A DNA stretch of 64,000 bases from Arachis hypogaea (lineage: Eukaryota > Streptophyta > Magnoliopsida > Fabales > Fabaceae): NCBI RefSeq assembly GCF_003086295.3, contig NW_027255478.1, positions 1 through 64,000 of the forward strand, read 5' to 3'. Below, one piece after another: positions 45,478 through 56,463 of this stretch. The position numbers and the translations under genes were made by a program. The notes below the pieces were generated by a model. It was not told where the DNA came from, searched no databases, and saw only the letters and a list, made by a program, of their open reading frames with translations. Every line of letters starts with the position of its first letter. The first letter of the stretch is position 1.

Positions 45478-45557
45478 TCTCGGTAGCTCGGTGGTAGAGC
45501 GGTTGACAGTTCACGTCGTGATCCGTTGATGAGCGTTGGTTCAAATCAAATCCGAGA
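45478..45557 (+). tRNA. Degenerate tRNA-like sequence
   Basis: About 80 nt. The ends TCTCGGT and TCCGAGA pair 6 of 7, the D arm reads AGCTCGGTGGTAGAGC, and a T-loop-like GGTTCAAATC is present. The anticodon arm (near GACAGTTCACGTC) and the T stem pair poorly and the position before the anticodon is not U, so no amino acid can be assigned. The 5' half resembles tRNA-Asn genes. It is probably a decayed or recombined tRNA gene. Confidence 0.4.
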
Positions 45558-45750
45558 TTTCTAACTATACATATATATATTGATTAAAAAATAAGTTCTT
45601 CGCTTTCTGAATGAATGTCAGATCGGAACAAAAAGGAGAATGTGGTCATAGGATTTGGTCTCAAATAGATAGATTTGAAATGGCTAGGTATGTAATGGGG
45701 CTAGAAGCAATAGGAATAAGACTTGTTGCGAAGAATACTACTGAATTGGA

Positions 45751-46149
45751 ATGCCCAAGTATCTTCTGCCGGGATCTCTCCTAATGGCTGTATTAGATTT
45801 CGAGTCCCTATTTCAGGAAGAGTTTCAGGGCATTCCACTTACAGCGACGAAGGGAAGATTAGTTATTAATCACTTACACCATCTTGGCTTTAAATGCCAA
45901 TTCTGTCGATTCAATGCTCGAATCTTAGTCTCAAACCTGACGATAAGACTTGACAATGATTTGCCTTTATGTGTTGTATCCCGGTGCTGTAATGGGCTCC
46001 CTCTGAGGATGATTCTAAGAAACCACAACTGCTGTTACTTAACTAGTAGGCTAGAAGCCCTTTCTGCCTGTCTGTGCGAATCTAATAGCCAAACAACCCA
46101 TAGAAAGGTTCATGCAACGCGAAATGAATATAAACCCTTCCCGCTCTAA
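45751..46149 (+). CDS. Hypothetical 132-aa ORF, unassigned
   Basis: The longest ATG-started frame in the mitochondrial-type block that is not tied to a known pseudogene. It is Leu- and Cys-rich (nine Cys; for example GFKCQFCRF, CVVSRCCNG and NHNCCYL), with no clear transmembrane helix and no recognised domain. A chance ORF is quite possible. Homology to other plant mitochondrial ORFs would be the test. Confidence 0.25.
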   Translation: MPKYLLPGSLLMAVLDFESLFQEEFQGIPLTATKGRLVINHLHHLGFKCQFCRFNARILVSNLTIRLDNDLPLCVVSRCCNGLPLRMILRNHNCCYLTSRLEALSACLCESNSQTTHRKVHATRNEYKPFPL

Positions 46150-47065
46150 CAATGTGTGAGCAGCCATGGCTCTCTCTTTGACGGTAACTTCTTGACTAAA
46201 AAAAGCATAAAGCCAGCCGCATAGGAGAACCTGATTCCAGCCATACTATTAGAATAGAAAGTCACTTCTATCTTTAGACTTGTTAGGAGTAGACAGGCTT
46301 TAGGCATAGGCAATCTAGCTTACTCGTTTTGATAGTTTCCGCTATGACTATGTTATGTATGTAATTATGGTCTTTGTTGGATATTGTTTTACCTAACCGT
46401 AGACTTTCTATTCTCTTTGTCAACCGGACCACCGCCTACCGCATTCCTGCCCCGGCCTTTCGCCCGACACAATTGATTCGTCATGGGGAACCGGCTTGCT
46501 TGTCTCAATCAATTTGATTGCCTAGTCATGCTATGGAGAATTCCCATTGAGAGCCAACTGCTTCATGCCCCAGATCGCGGGGATTCTTATTGTGTGTGGT
46601 CATATTTCCTATTCATTGAGTAAAGGGCCGCTTTAGACCCGCAAGGCTTTCATCGGAGCACATCGCTTTCGCTCTCAGTGGACCTTAGTTTCTCAGTGGA
46701 AGAGGACCTTAATGAAGAAAGAAGTCAACTTTCTATACAAAATTTTCTGAATAGCCGAATAAAGGAATTTTTGGCTTGATAGCCACTCCCCTGAAAAACT
46801 TAAAAGAAGACGATTCGCTACTTCCGAATCGCTGCATCCAGCTCCTCCAGTCTCCTCGATTGGCCCCCTTCGCCGTTGTGATCCCCTTAGTTCACTATTT
46901 TCTTGTATATAGAGTCGAGTGCCTGTCTGTGATTCGGGTTTGGATATTCTCCCGTCTTCCCTGCCGAGCAATCCCTCTCTCTTTACCTGCTACTGTGCTC
47001 AGGCTTCCCTTCTAACAGCAAATAGGCCAGACCAAGTGCTCGAAAGCAAGTAAAGAATTCGCTCA
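46150..47065. other. Mitochondrial-type spacer up to the right junction
   Basis: No gene recognised. At 47066 the sequence switches, within a GATAG shared by both sides of the comparison, to the interior of an E-type LTR. Confidence 0.45.
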
Positions 47066-48465
47066 GATAGAAATACTTATGTAAATCAATAGTGGAAATT
47101 TCAGATAGGCGTATGGAGATGCTGTGCTCCTCTTGAATCTCTACTTTCTTATTACATTCATCTAATCCTTCTTACTACTTTCCATGGCAAGCTGTATGTA
47201 GGGCATCACTGTTGTCAATGGCTACATCCCATCCTCTCAGTGAAAATGGTCCTATGCTCTGTCACAGCACGGCTAATCATCTGTCGGTTCTCAATCAGGT
47301 TGGAATAGAATCCCTTGATTCTTTTGCGTTTGTCATCACGCCCAGCCTTAAGGAGTTTGAAGCTCGTCACAGTCATTCAATCCTGGAATCCTACTCGGAA
47401 TATCATAGACAAGGTTTAGACTTTCTGGATCCTCATGAATGCCGCCATCTATCTAACTTATACCACGAAGATTCTGTTGGGGAATCTAAGAGATATGCGC
47501 CCGGCCTAAAGTAGAACGGAAGTGGTTGTCAGTCACGCGCGTTCATAGGTGAGAATGATGATGAGTGTCACGGATCATCACATTCATCAAAGTGTTGTGC
47601 AACGTATATCTTGGAATAAGAATAAAAGAGAATTGAATAGAAAGTAATAATAATTGTATTGAAACTTGAGGTACAGCAGAGCTCCACACCCTTAATCTAT
47701 GGTGTGCAGAAACTCCACTGTTGAAAATACATAAGTGAAAGGTTCAGGCATGGCCGAATGGCCAGCCCCCTGAATGATCAAGAGACTGAATGATCAAAGA
47801 CTACAAAGTCAAAAGATTAAACTGTCAAAAGATGTCTAATACAATAGTAACTTATCCTATTTATACTAGACTAGCTACTAGGGTTTACATGAGTAAGTAA
47901 TTGATGCATAAATCCACTTCCGGGGCCCACTTGGTGTATGCTTGGGCTGAGCTTGATCTATCCACGAGCTGAGGCTTTTCTTGGAGTTGAACGCCAAGTT
48001 ATAACGTGTTTTGGGCGTTCAACTCCGGATCATGACGTGTTTCTGGCGTTTAACTCCAGACAGCAGCATGTACTTGGCGTTCAACACCAAGTTACGTCAT
48101 CAATTTCTGAATAAAGTATGAACTATTATATATTGCTGAAAAGCTCTGGATGTCTACTTTCCAACGCCGTTGAGAGCGCGCCAATTGGAGTTCTGTAGCT
48201 CCAGAAAATTCATTTCGAGTGCAGGGAGGTCAGATTCCAACAGCATCAACAGTCCTTTTTGTCAGCCTTTTTCAGAGTTTTGCTCAAGTCCCTCAATTTC
48301 AGCCAGAAATTACCTGAAATCACAGAAAAACACACAAACTCATAGTAAAGTCCAGAAATGTGAATTTAACATAAAAACTAATGAAAACATCCTTAAAAGT
48401 AGCTTGAACTTACTAAAAACTACCTAAAAACAATGCCTAAAAGCGTATAAATTATCCGCTCATCA
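47066..48465 (-). mobile_element. Truncated E-type LTR (copy of LTR-1)
   Basis: Matches 2019-3418, so it lacks the last 303 bp of the LTR on the element strand, as well as the PBS and leader; mitochondrial-type sequence stands in their place. It keeps the terminus TGATGAGCGG at 48465, the TATAAATA at 47858-47865 and the same CTAGA flank as LTR-1. Confidence 0.9.
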
Positions 48466-50265
48466 CTAGACCTTTATTTATGAGAAAAAATCTCCCAACC
48501 TTGGCTTCGGACATGCTATTTTACATGCCGCAGCACTTATTCGTTTGTGGCCAACAAGTTACCTTCAGTTTTCTCCTATGCAATTAGCTTTTGGCCAGCA
48601 GCCAAATATTTCCCATTTAAGAATATTTGGGTGTGCGATATATGTTCCCATTGCACCACCTTCTCGCACCAAAATAGGACTCCCATAAAAATTAGAGATA
48701 TATGTCGGATATGATTCTCCCTCTATAGTGTGGTATCTTGAGATAGAAACTGGAGATGCATTTAAATTTTGATTTGCAGATTTTCATTTTGATGAATCAG
48801 AATTTCCAACATTAACGAGAGAGAATAAGTTTCCTGAAAAGGAACTTAATTGGAATGCATCATCCTTGATGCATTTAGATCTTCGACCAGGGCAATGTGA
48901 ACTAGAAATTCAAAAGATTATACATTTGTAAAGAATAGAAAATAAATTGTCTGATGTATTTTTCAATACAAAGAGGATAACCAAATCTTAAATACCAGCG
49001 GAAAATGCCCCAATTCGAGTTGATGTCCCAGTTAGACAAGTGGCCACTGAAACAAATTCACGCCAGAAGTGTAGTAGACCTGTCGGTTCTAAAGACAAAA
49101 ATTCTCAAAAATGAAAATAGGTAAATACTATTCCTGTTGAAAAAGACATAGTAAAGACACCTACAGTTGTCCAACATTCTGATATAGTTTTAACGCCAAA
49201 AGACGTTCAGGTTCCTGAAAATTCTGAAAATGATGAAATCTCAATAAATTATGTCTTTACAAGAGAAAAAAAAGGTACTGAAATAAGACAATTGTCAATG
49301 AAATATTTGCATATAATGTGGCATTAAATATCATGCATGAAAGTAAGGATCTTGAGCCAAGAACAGTCGAGGAATGTCAAGAAAGGAATGATTGGCCAAA
49401 ATGGGAAGAAGCTATCAAGGCTGAGTTAGACTCACTTGTAAAACGTGAAGTCTTTGGACTTGTAGTCCGTACACTAGAAAATGTAAAACCTGTTGGATAC
49501 AGATTGGTATTTGTGAGAAAACAAAATGAGAAAAATGAAGTTGTACGCTACAAAGCTCGACTTGTGGTACAAGGGTTTTCACAAATGCCTGGTATAGATT
49601 ATGAAGAAATATATTCCCCTGTAGTGGATGCAATAACATTGCGTTATTTGGTCACTTTATCCGCATACCATAAACTACATATGCATTTGATGGATGTGGT
49701 GACAACCTACTTATATGGATCATTAGATCATGATATCTATATAAAAGTCCCTGAAGGATTAAAGATATCTAAATCATCCAATAAATATTCACAGGGATTA
49801 TACTCAGTCAAATTACAAAGATCTTTATATGGTCTAAAGCAATCTGGACGAATGTGGTATAATCGTTTTACTGAGTATCTGGCCAAAAACGAATTTAAGA
49901 ATGATGATATCTGTCGATGCATTTTCAAAAAGAAATTTGCATTTGGATTCATTATAATTGCTGTGCACGTTGATGATTTAAATATCTTTGGAACTCCTGA
50001 AAAGATTCCAGTAATTACAAAAACTCTAAAAGAAGAGTTTGAGATGAAAGCTCTCGGAAAGACAAAATTTTGTCTCGGCCTGCAGATTGAGCATACAAAA
50101 AATGGGATATTTATTCATCAAATAACATACACAGAAAAGATCTTGAAGAGATTTTATATGGATAAGTCACATCCATTAAGTAACCCAATAATCGTAAGAT
50201 CTTTTAATGTGGAAAAATATCAATTCCGTCCTAAGGAAGAAAATGAAGATATTCTTGGTTCTGAA
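48466..50265 (+). pseudogene. Copia element C, second copy, integrase tail and RT
   Basis: Duplicate of 3419-5216. Here the RT frame is open from 49318 to 50265 (316 codons) and runs through VHVDDLNIFG without the break seen at 4840, because a run has five A residues instead of four. The frame ends at a TGA formed by the first bases of element B's LTR at 50266. The integrase part upstream keeps the same stops as the first copy, so the gene is still dead. Target duplication CTGAA is at 50261-50265. Confidence 0.85.
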
Positions 50266-53200
50266 TGATGCACCACTATTTTGTGGTACATTTTGTGCTT
50301 AATTTAGGTGGATTTTATCCATTTTTCCCACATTTATTCAAAGAAATAGCATGATTTCATAATTTTCTCCTAAATTGTGCTTAAGTGTAAAAACATACTT
50401 TTTAGGCCCTTAAATTGTTAATTTTGATTCACCTTTGATACCACTAGATGCCTTGATGTGTTTGCTAGTGATTTCAGGATGAAAAGGCTAGGAATGGATC
50501 AAAGGAGTGAACAGAAAAGCATGCAAAAAGGAGAAATCATGGAAAATCAAGGATTTGTGATGCATTCACCGACGCGCACGCGCAACAGATGCACACGCTT
50601 GGATGGGAGGTCGCATGGCGATGCGTATGCGTACATGACGCGTACGCATGGATAGAAAAAATGCTAAGCGACGCGTACGCGTGACCTACGCGTACCCGTC
50701 GGTTCTCGCTTTTGACCGACTTAAAGTGAATCCGCTGGGGGCGATTTCTGGGCTTCCCAGGCCAAATCTAACTCACTTCTGAAGCTATTAAACCCAAGGA
50801 TTGAAGGAGGATTGGGAGAGAGTGACCAAGTAGTCATAGTTTATTTTGGATCATGTTTTTAGTTAGTTTCTAGAGAGAGAATCTCTCTCTTCTCTCTAGA
50901 ATTAGGATTAGGATTAGGTTTAATTCTTCTCTAGATCTAGGTTTAATTCATGTCTTCACCTACTTCTCCTTTTCAATTTCTTGTTGTCACCTCTTGTTCT
51001 TTTATTCGTTTGTTGTGATCTCCCTTATTTTGTATAATTTTTTGTTGATACACTCTTGTTTCTTTTATTTCTTTCAATGCAATTTGAGGTAATTCATGTT
51101 AATTGTGCCTTCTTTGATTGTTGTTGTTAATTCTTTGCAATTAGTAGTTGTTAGATTTCATTCTTGTTGTCATTTTACTATGCTTTCCTTTTATGCCTTC
51201 CAAGTATTTGACAAAATGCTTGGAAGGAAGCTAGAGTAGAATTTTCTCCTCTTGGCTTGAGTTGAGTAATTGGTGACTCTTGAGTTGTCAAAGTCTCTTG
51301 TTGATTGACAATTAAAAGTTGCTAATTGATTTGAATTCCACTAAAGCTAGTCTTTCCTTAGGAGTTGAATAGGACTTGAGAAATCAAATTGATATATCCA
51401 CCTGACTTTTCTTCATAGTTAGAGGTTGACTAAGTGGGAGCAATGAACAATTCTTATCACAATTGATGATGATAATGAGGATAGGACTTCCAATTCTCAT
51501 TCCTTGCCAAGAGCTCTCTTAGTTATTAGTTTAATTCTTGCAATTTACTTTTCTTGTCCTTAATCCAAAATCCCAAAATATACATCTTATAACCAATAAC
51601 AAGAACACTTCCCTACAATTTCTTTGAGAGATGACCCGAAGTTTGAATACTTCGTTATTATTTTTTGGGGTTTGTTACTTGTGACAACCAAATTTTTGTA
51701 TGAGAGGATTATTTGTTGGTTTAGAAACTATACTTGCAACGAGAATTTATTTGTGAAATTATATACTATCAACAATCTATTCATCAAAATGGCACCGTTA
51801 CCGGTGAATTACAAATGTGCCTGGTGCACGGAATTGTGATCACACTTTTCACAATTCCGGTACAACTAACCAGCAAGTACACTGGGTCGTCCAAGTAATA
51901 AAACCTTACGCGAGTAAGGGTCGATCCCACGGAGATTGCCGGCTTGAAGCAAGCTATGGTCATCCTGTAAATCTTAGTCAGGCGGGTTCAATTGGTTATG
52001 AGTTTTGATAATTGAAAGATAAATAAAACATAAATTAAAATAAAGATACTTATGTAATTCATTGGTGGGAATTTCAGATAAGCGTTTGGAGATGCTTTGT
52101 TGCTTCTAAACCTCTGCTTTCCTATTGTCTTCATCCAATCATGCGTGCTTCCTTCCATGGCAAGCTGTATGTTGGTGGATCACCATTGTCAATGGCTACC
52201 ATCCGTCCTCTCAGTGAAAATGGTCCAGGTATGGTTTCTGTATGGCTAATCAACTGTCGGATCTCTCGTCTCGGATGAAAAATACCAGGTACAGCTACCG
52301 CACGGCAAATCATCTGTTGGTTCTCACTTGTGTCAGAATAGGATCTCTTTATCCTTTTGCACACTATCACTACGCCCAACATTTGTGAGTTTGAAGCTTG
52401 TCATGATCATCCCGTCCCAGATCCTACTCGGAATACCATAAACAAGGTTTAGACTTTCCGGATCTTGGGAATGCTGCCAATTGGTTCTAGCCTCTACCAT
52501 GAAGGTTCTAATCTCACGGATTCGAATGCTCTATTGTCAGGAGAGGCAAGTCAAATCTATGGATTAGAGACCCAAGAAACTATACTCCGGCTGTCGCCCA
52601 ATGACTACGTTGAACATCATGTAGACCACTTGTAGTTGTCAGGCACGCAGATTTTGGCTAAGCGAGTAACGAAGATAGTGGGTGATTGTCACGGGTCACC
52701 CCTTCATTCTGACATAACTAAATTAAGTTTGAGAGTATATCTTGGAGAAGAAGTAAGCGTGAATTGAAAGAGAAAGAATAGTACTTGCATTAATTCATGA
52801 AGAACAGCAGAGCTCCGCACCTTAATCTATGAGGTGTAGAAACTCCACCGTTGGAAAATACATAAGAGAAAAAGGTCTAGGCATGGCCGAATGTCCAACC
52901 TCCCAAATATGAAAAATGGCATAAAAGTTGATCCAAAGATGAAATACAATAGTAAGAAGTACTATTTATACTAAACTAGTTACTATGAATTACAGAAAAT
53001 AAGTAACTAAGTGTAGATAGTGCAAAGATCCACTTCCAGAGCCCACTTGGTGTGTGCTTGGGCTGAGCATTGAGCTTTACACGTGCATAGGCCTTTTCGG
53101 GAGTTAAACGCCAGCTTGGATGCCAGTTTAGGCGTTTAACTCCCGTTCTGGTGCCAGTTCCGGTGTTTTACGCCAGAAAAGGGTCTCTAGTGGGCGTTTT

Positions 53201-55463
53201 AACGTCAGTTTGGGCCATTAAATCTCGGGCAAAGTATGAACTATTAAACATTGCTGGAAAGCCCAAGATGTTAGCTTTCTATCCTAATTGAGAACGCGCC
53301 AATTGGACTTCTGTAGCTCCAGAAAAACGCATTTGAGTATAGGGAGGTCAGAATCCAACAGCATTTGCAGTCCTTTCTCAGCCTCTGAATCAGATTTTTG
53401 CTCAGGTCCCTCAACTTCAATCAGAAAATACTTGAAATTATAGAAAAACACACAAACTCATAGTAAAGTCCAGAAATGTGATTTTTGCATAAAAACTAAT
53501 AAAAATATAATAAAAAGTAACTAAAACATACTAAAACTACCTAAAAACAATGCCAAAAAGCATATAAATTATCCGCTCATCAGTTCCCTTGTTATCGGTT
53601 ATTGTATATATGTGAATATTGTGAATATGTTTGTCTTTGGTTTCTTTGTTAGCTCTTGCTAGTTTTAGGATTTGATATTTTTGTTTCTTATTAGTTCTTG
53701 TTTTTATTTTCTATTTTCACTATGAATTCTCACCCCTTTGGCTATGAGTTTGGTTACAATTGTGTTGTAGGAAATGTGAATATTAACGACAACATGTGTC
53801 AAGGATGGAACCAAGGATGGGAGAAGCCTCAAGGACTTGATCACTCTTCGTGGCAACAACCTTCGGTTTTCTATAGGTATAATTCCCATCCTAATGCATT
53901 TCGATTCGATGGCTATGGTGAATTTCTTTGCGACAATCAACAACCACCACCATATGCCTATGAACCTCATCCTCAACATGATCCTCATCCATACTCATAA
54001 GCCCCTTTTTACTAAATACCTACCTATGACTCATATCCATCATATGACCAATCACCCCTACCTCATCCTTGTGACCATTATGAGCGAAAACCTTTAGAAC
54101 CACCACAATCCCATAATGATTACTATCAAGAATCACCTCAATACACCTCACCACCATATTTCCATCAAGAAGAACCATCTTCCTATTATGAACCATTTCT
54201 CCAAAATAATGAACCTTCCTATCCACCCCAAGCCCCAATGGATGACCCTCTCACCCTATTCTTTCAAAGGCAAGAAGACATGAAAAGGGAGGTACTAGAA
54301 TTTATGGCCACCTTGACCAAGGTAGTGGACGCCTCAATCTCTCAGTACTCATGCACTCAAGGCAACCCTATGGCCACATGTGAAGGATCAAAAGAAGAGC
54401 ATAGCGCTTTATTTTGTCTTAGTTTAGTACTTGCACTTTCGTTTTGGATTATTGTATTGGTATTTTGGATACTTTTAGTTTATTGCATTTTGTACCTTTG
54501 GTTGTGTATATTTTGAGATTTTTAGTTTGATTTACATTTTTAGTTGATAGCATATATATGTAGCATTTTAGTCTATTAGTTGTGATTGGAAAAACATGGA
54601 TTACTAAGTTTAGTTTAATCCTTTTGCTTATGAGATTTGGTTTGATTGAAAAAGGAATTAAACTAAGAATTTTTTACCTTTCTCAATCACAATATTGTAT
54701 TTAGGAAATAAGCTTTGTCAAAATATTGAGATTTTCCAAGAAATTTACTTATAGGGCCCCAATTGATTTGAGTAAATATTTTTCATTCAAACTTGCTTGA
54801 CTTATATCTTGTGGAACATGTTTTGAGCTAAGAACACAAGCTTGTGAGTTTTGAGCCTAATAATGTGGTTACATCTTATAACCACTTATTTTCCTTCTTG
54901 TGTGCATTATTCTCTTTCTATGATTGTGATCATGGATTTGTTTGAATCTATATGTCCATTATTCCTTGTATATTTGCATTTAAATGATTGAGGCCATTGT
55001 TCATTTAGCTCACTTACCCAAATAGCCTACCTTTCATCAACCATTGTTAGCCAATTTTGAGCTTATTTTAATCCCCTTTGTTCTCAATATTAGCACATTA
55101 CAAGCCTTAAACGAAAAACAATAATTCTTCTTTATTTAGATCTTTGATTAGCTAAGGCTAGTGAGTGTGTGCATCATTCAAGTGTGGAAAAACTTGGGAC
55201 ATTGGTTGGGAAAAGTGTGTGTTGTATTTTTTGTTGAAAATATTGGGAATTGAGTACATACTCATGTGTTAATTAAATATAAAACCATATGCATTAATGC
55301 TTTTGTGTATATATATCAAAAGAAAAAAAAGTAATAGAAAGAAAGAAAAAAGAAAATAAAGTAATAAGAAGGGGACAAAATGCTCCAAAGTAAAGTTCAA
55401 TAAAGTCAATGCATATGAGTTGTGATCAAGAAGAGAATGCATGAGTGTGTGAAAAAGTGCATA
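50266..55463 (+). mobile_element. Element B, second copy, cut by the assembly gap
   Basis: The 5' LTR is at 50266-51786 and the PBS at 51790-51807. The solo LTR of the E/A family lies at 51822-53582, the Pro/Tyr/His-rich relic at 53722-54516, and noncoding sequence runs up to the gap. The hairpin, PPT and 3' LTR seen in copy 1 are missing, because sequence stops at N. The last bases before N (GTGCATA) already differ from copy 1 (GTGAACAA). Confidence 0.9.
51822..53582 (-). mobile_element. Solo LTR inside second copy of B (copy of LTR-2)
   Basis: Same borders, same GTGCC and GTTCC flanks and same internal TATA motif as 6773-8533. It differs from that copy by only a few bases, so it was present before the duplication. 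Confidence 0.85.
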
Positions 55464-56463
55464 NNNNNNNNNNNNNNNNNNNNNNNNNNNNNNNNNNNNN
55501 NNNNNNNNNNNNNNNNNNNNNNNNNNNNNNNNNNNNNNNNNNNNNNNNNNNNNNNNNNNNNNNNNNNNNNNNNNNNNNNNNNNNNNNNNNNNNNNNNNNN
55601 NNNNNNNNNNNNNNNNNNNNNNNNNNNNNNNNNNNNNNNNNNNNNNNNNNNNNNNNNNNNNNNNNNNNNNNNNNNNNNNNNNNNNNNNNNNNNNNNNNNN
55701 NNNNNNNNNNNNNNNNNNNNNNNNNNNNNNNNNNNNNNNNNNNNNNNNNNNNNNNNNNNNNNNNNNNNNNNNNNNNNNNNNNNNNNNNNNNNNNNNNNNN
55801 NNNNNNNNNNNNNNNNNNNNNNNNNNNNNNNNNNNNNNNNNNNNNNNNNNNNNNNNNNNNNNNNNNNNNNNNNNNNNNNNNNNNNNNNNNNNNNNNNNNN
55901 NNNNNNNNNNNNNNNNNNNNNNNNNNNNNNNNNNNNNNNNNNNNNNNNNNNNNNNNNNNNNNNNNNNNNNNNNNNNNNNNNNNNNNNNNNNNNNNNNNNN
56001 NNNNNNNNNNNNNNNNNNNNNNNNNNNNNNNNNNNNNNNNNNNNNNNNNNNNNNNNNNNNNNNNNNNNNNNNNNNNNNNNNNNNNNNNNNNNNNNNNNNN
56101 NNNNNNNNNNNNNNNNNNNNNNNNNNNNNNNNNNNNNNNNNNNNNNNNNNNNNNNNNNNNNNNNNNNNNNNNNNNNNNNNNNNNNNNNNNNNNNNNNNNN
56201 NNNNNNNNNNNNNNNNNNNNNNNNNNNNNNNNNNNNNNNNNNNNNNNNNNNNNNNNNNNNNNNNNNNNNNNNNNNNNNNNNNNNNNNNNNNNNNNNNNNN
56301 NNNNNNNNNNNNNNNNNNNNNNNNNNNNNNNNNNNNNNNNNNNNNNNNNNNNNNNNNNNNNNNNNNNNNNNNNNNNNNNNNNNNNNNNNNNNNNNNNNNN
56401 NNNNNNNNNNNNNNNNNNNNNNNNNNNNNNNNNNNNNNNNNNNNNNNNNNNNNNNNNNNNNNN
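55464..56463. other. Assembly gap, 1,000 N
   Basis: Exactly 1,000 N, a conventional fixed-size scaffold gap. True length and content are unknown. Open frames drawn across it are artefacts. The left edge is inside element B (copy 2); the right edge is inside the LTR of element D. Confidence 1.

Larger units (their letters stand above)
20885..47065. other. 26 kb mitochondrial-type DNA block (NUMT or chimeric join)
   Basis: Homology to the retrotransposon stops at about 20884 and resumes, in a different element, at 47066. The block between has visibly higher GC and the look of plant mitochondrial spacer. It contains trnI-CAU, an rrn18 fragment, linear-plasmid polymerase and mitovirus-like scraps, plus nuclear passengers. 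No target duplication is visible at its borders and it has no LTR or terminal inverted repeat. Either mitochondrial DNA was captured during double-strand break repair, with loss of retrotransposon sequence, or the contig is a chimera. Confidence 0.85.
47066..55463. repeat. Second copy of 2019-10410 (about 8.4 kb near-identical duplication)
   Basis: From 47066 the sequence matches 2019 onward with an offset of 45,047, rising to 45,049 through single-base insertions. I noted only a handful of differences: C to A at 48488, one extra A at about 49145, one extra A at about 49890, G to A near 51260, C to A near 53040 and G to A near 53269. From about 55108 onward several 1-bp losses occur in homopolymers. 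The copy ends at the assembly gap. It carries part of LTR-1, the left part of element C and most of element B with its solo LTR. Confidence 0.95.

Noticed and set aside
20885..47065. Interpretation of the whole block as a genuine mitochondrial contig
   Set aside because: Both sides join nuclear LTR retrotransposons, and no complete mitochondrial protein gene is present. The window as presented is nuclear or chimeric, not a mitochondrial molecule.
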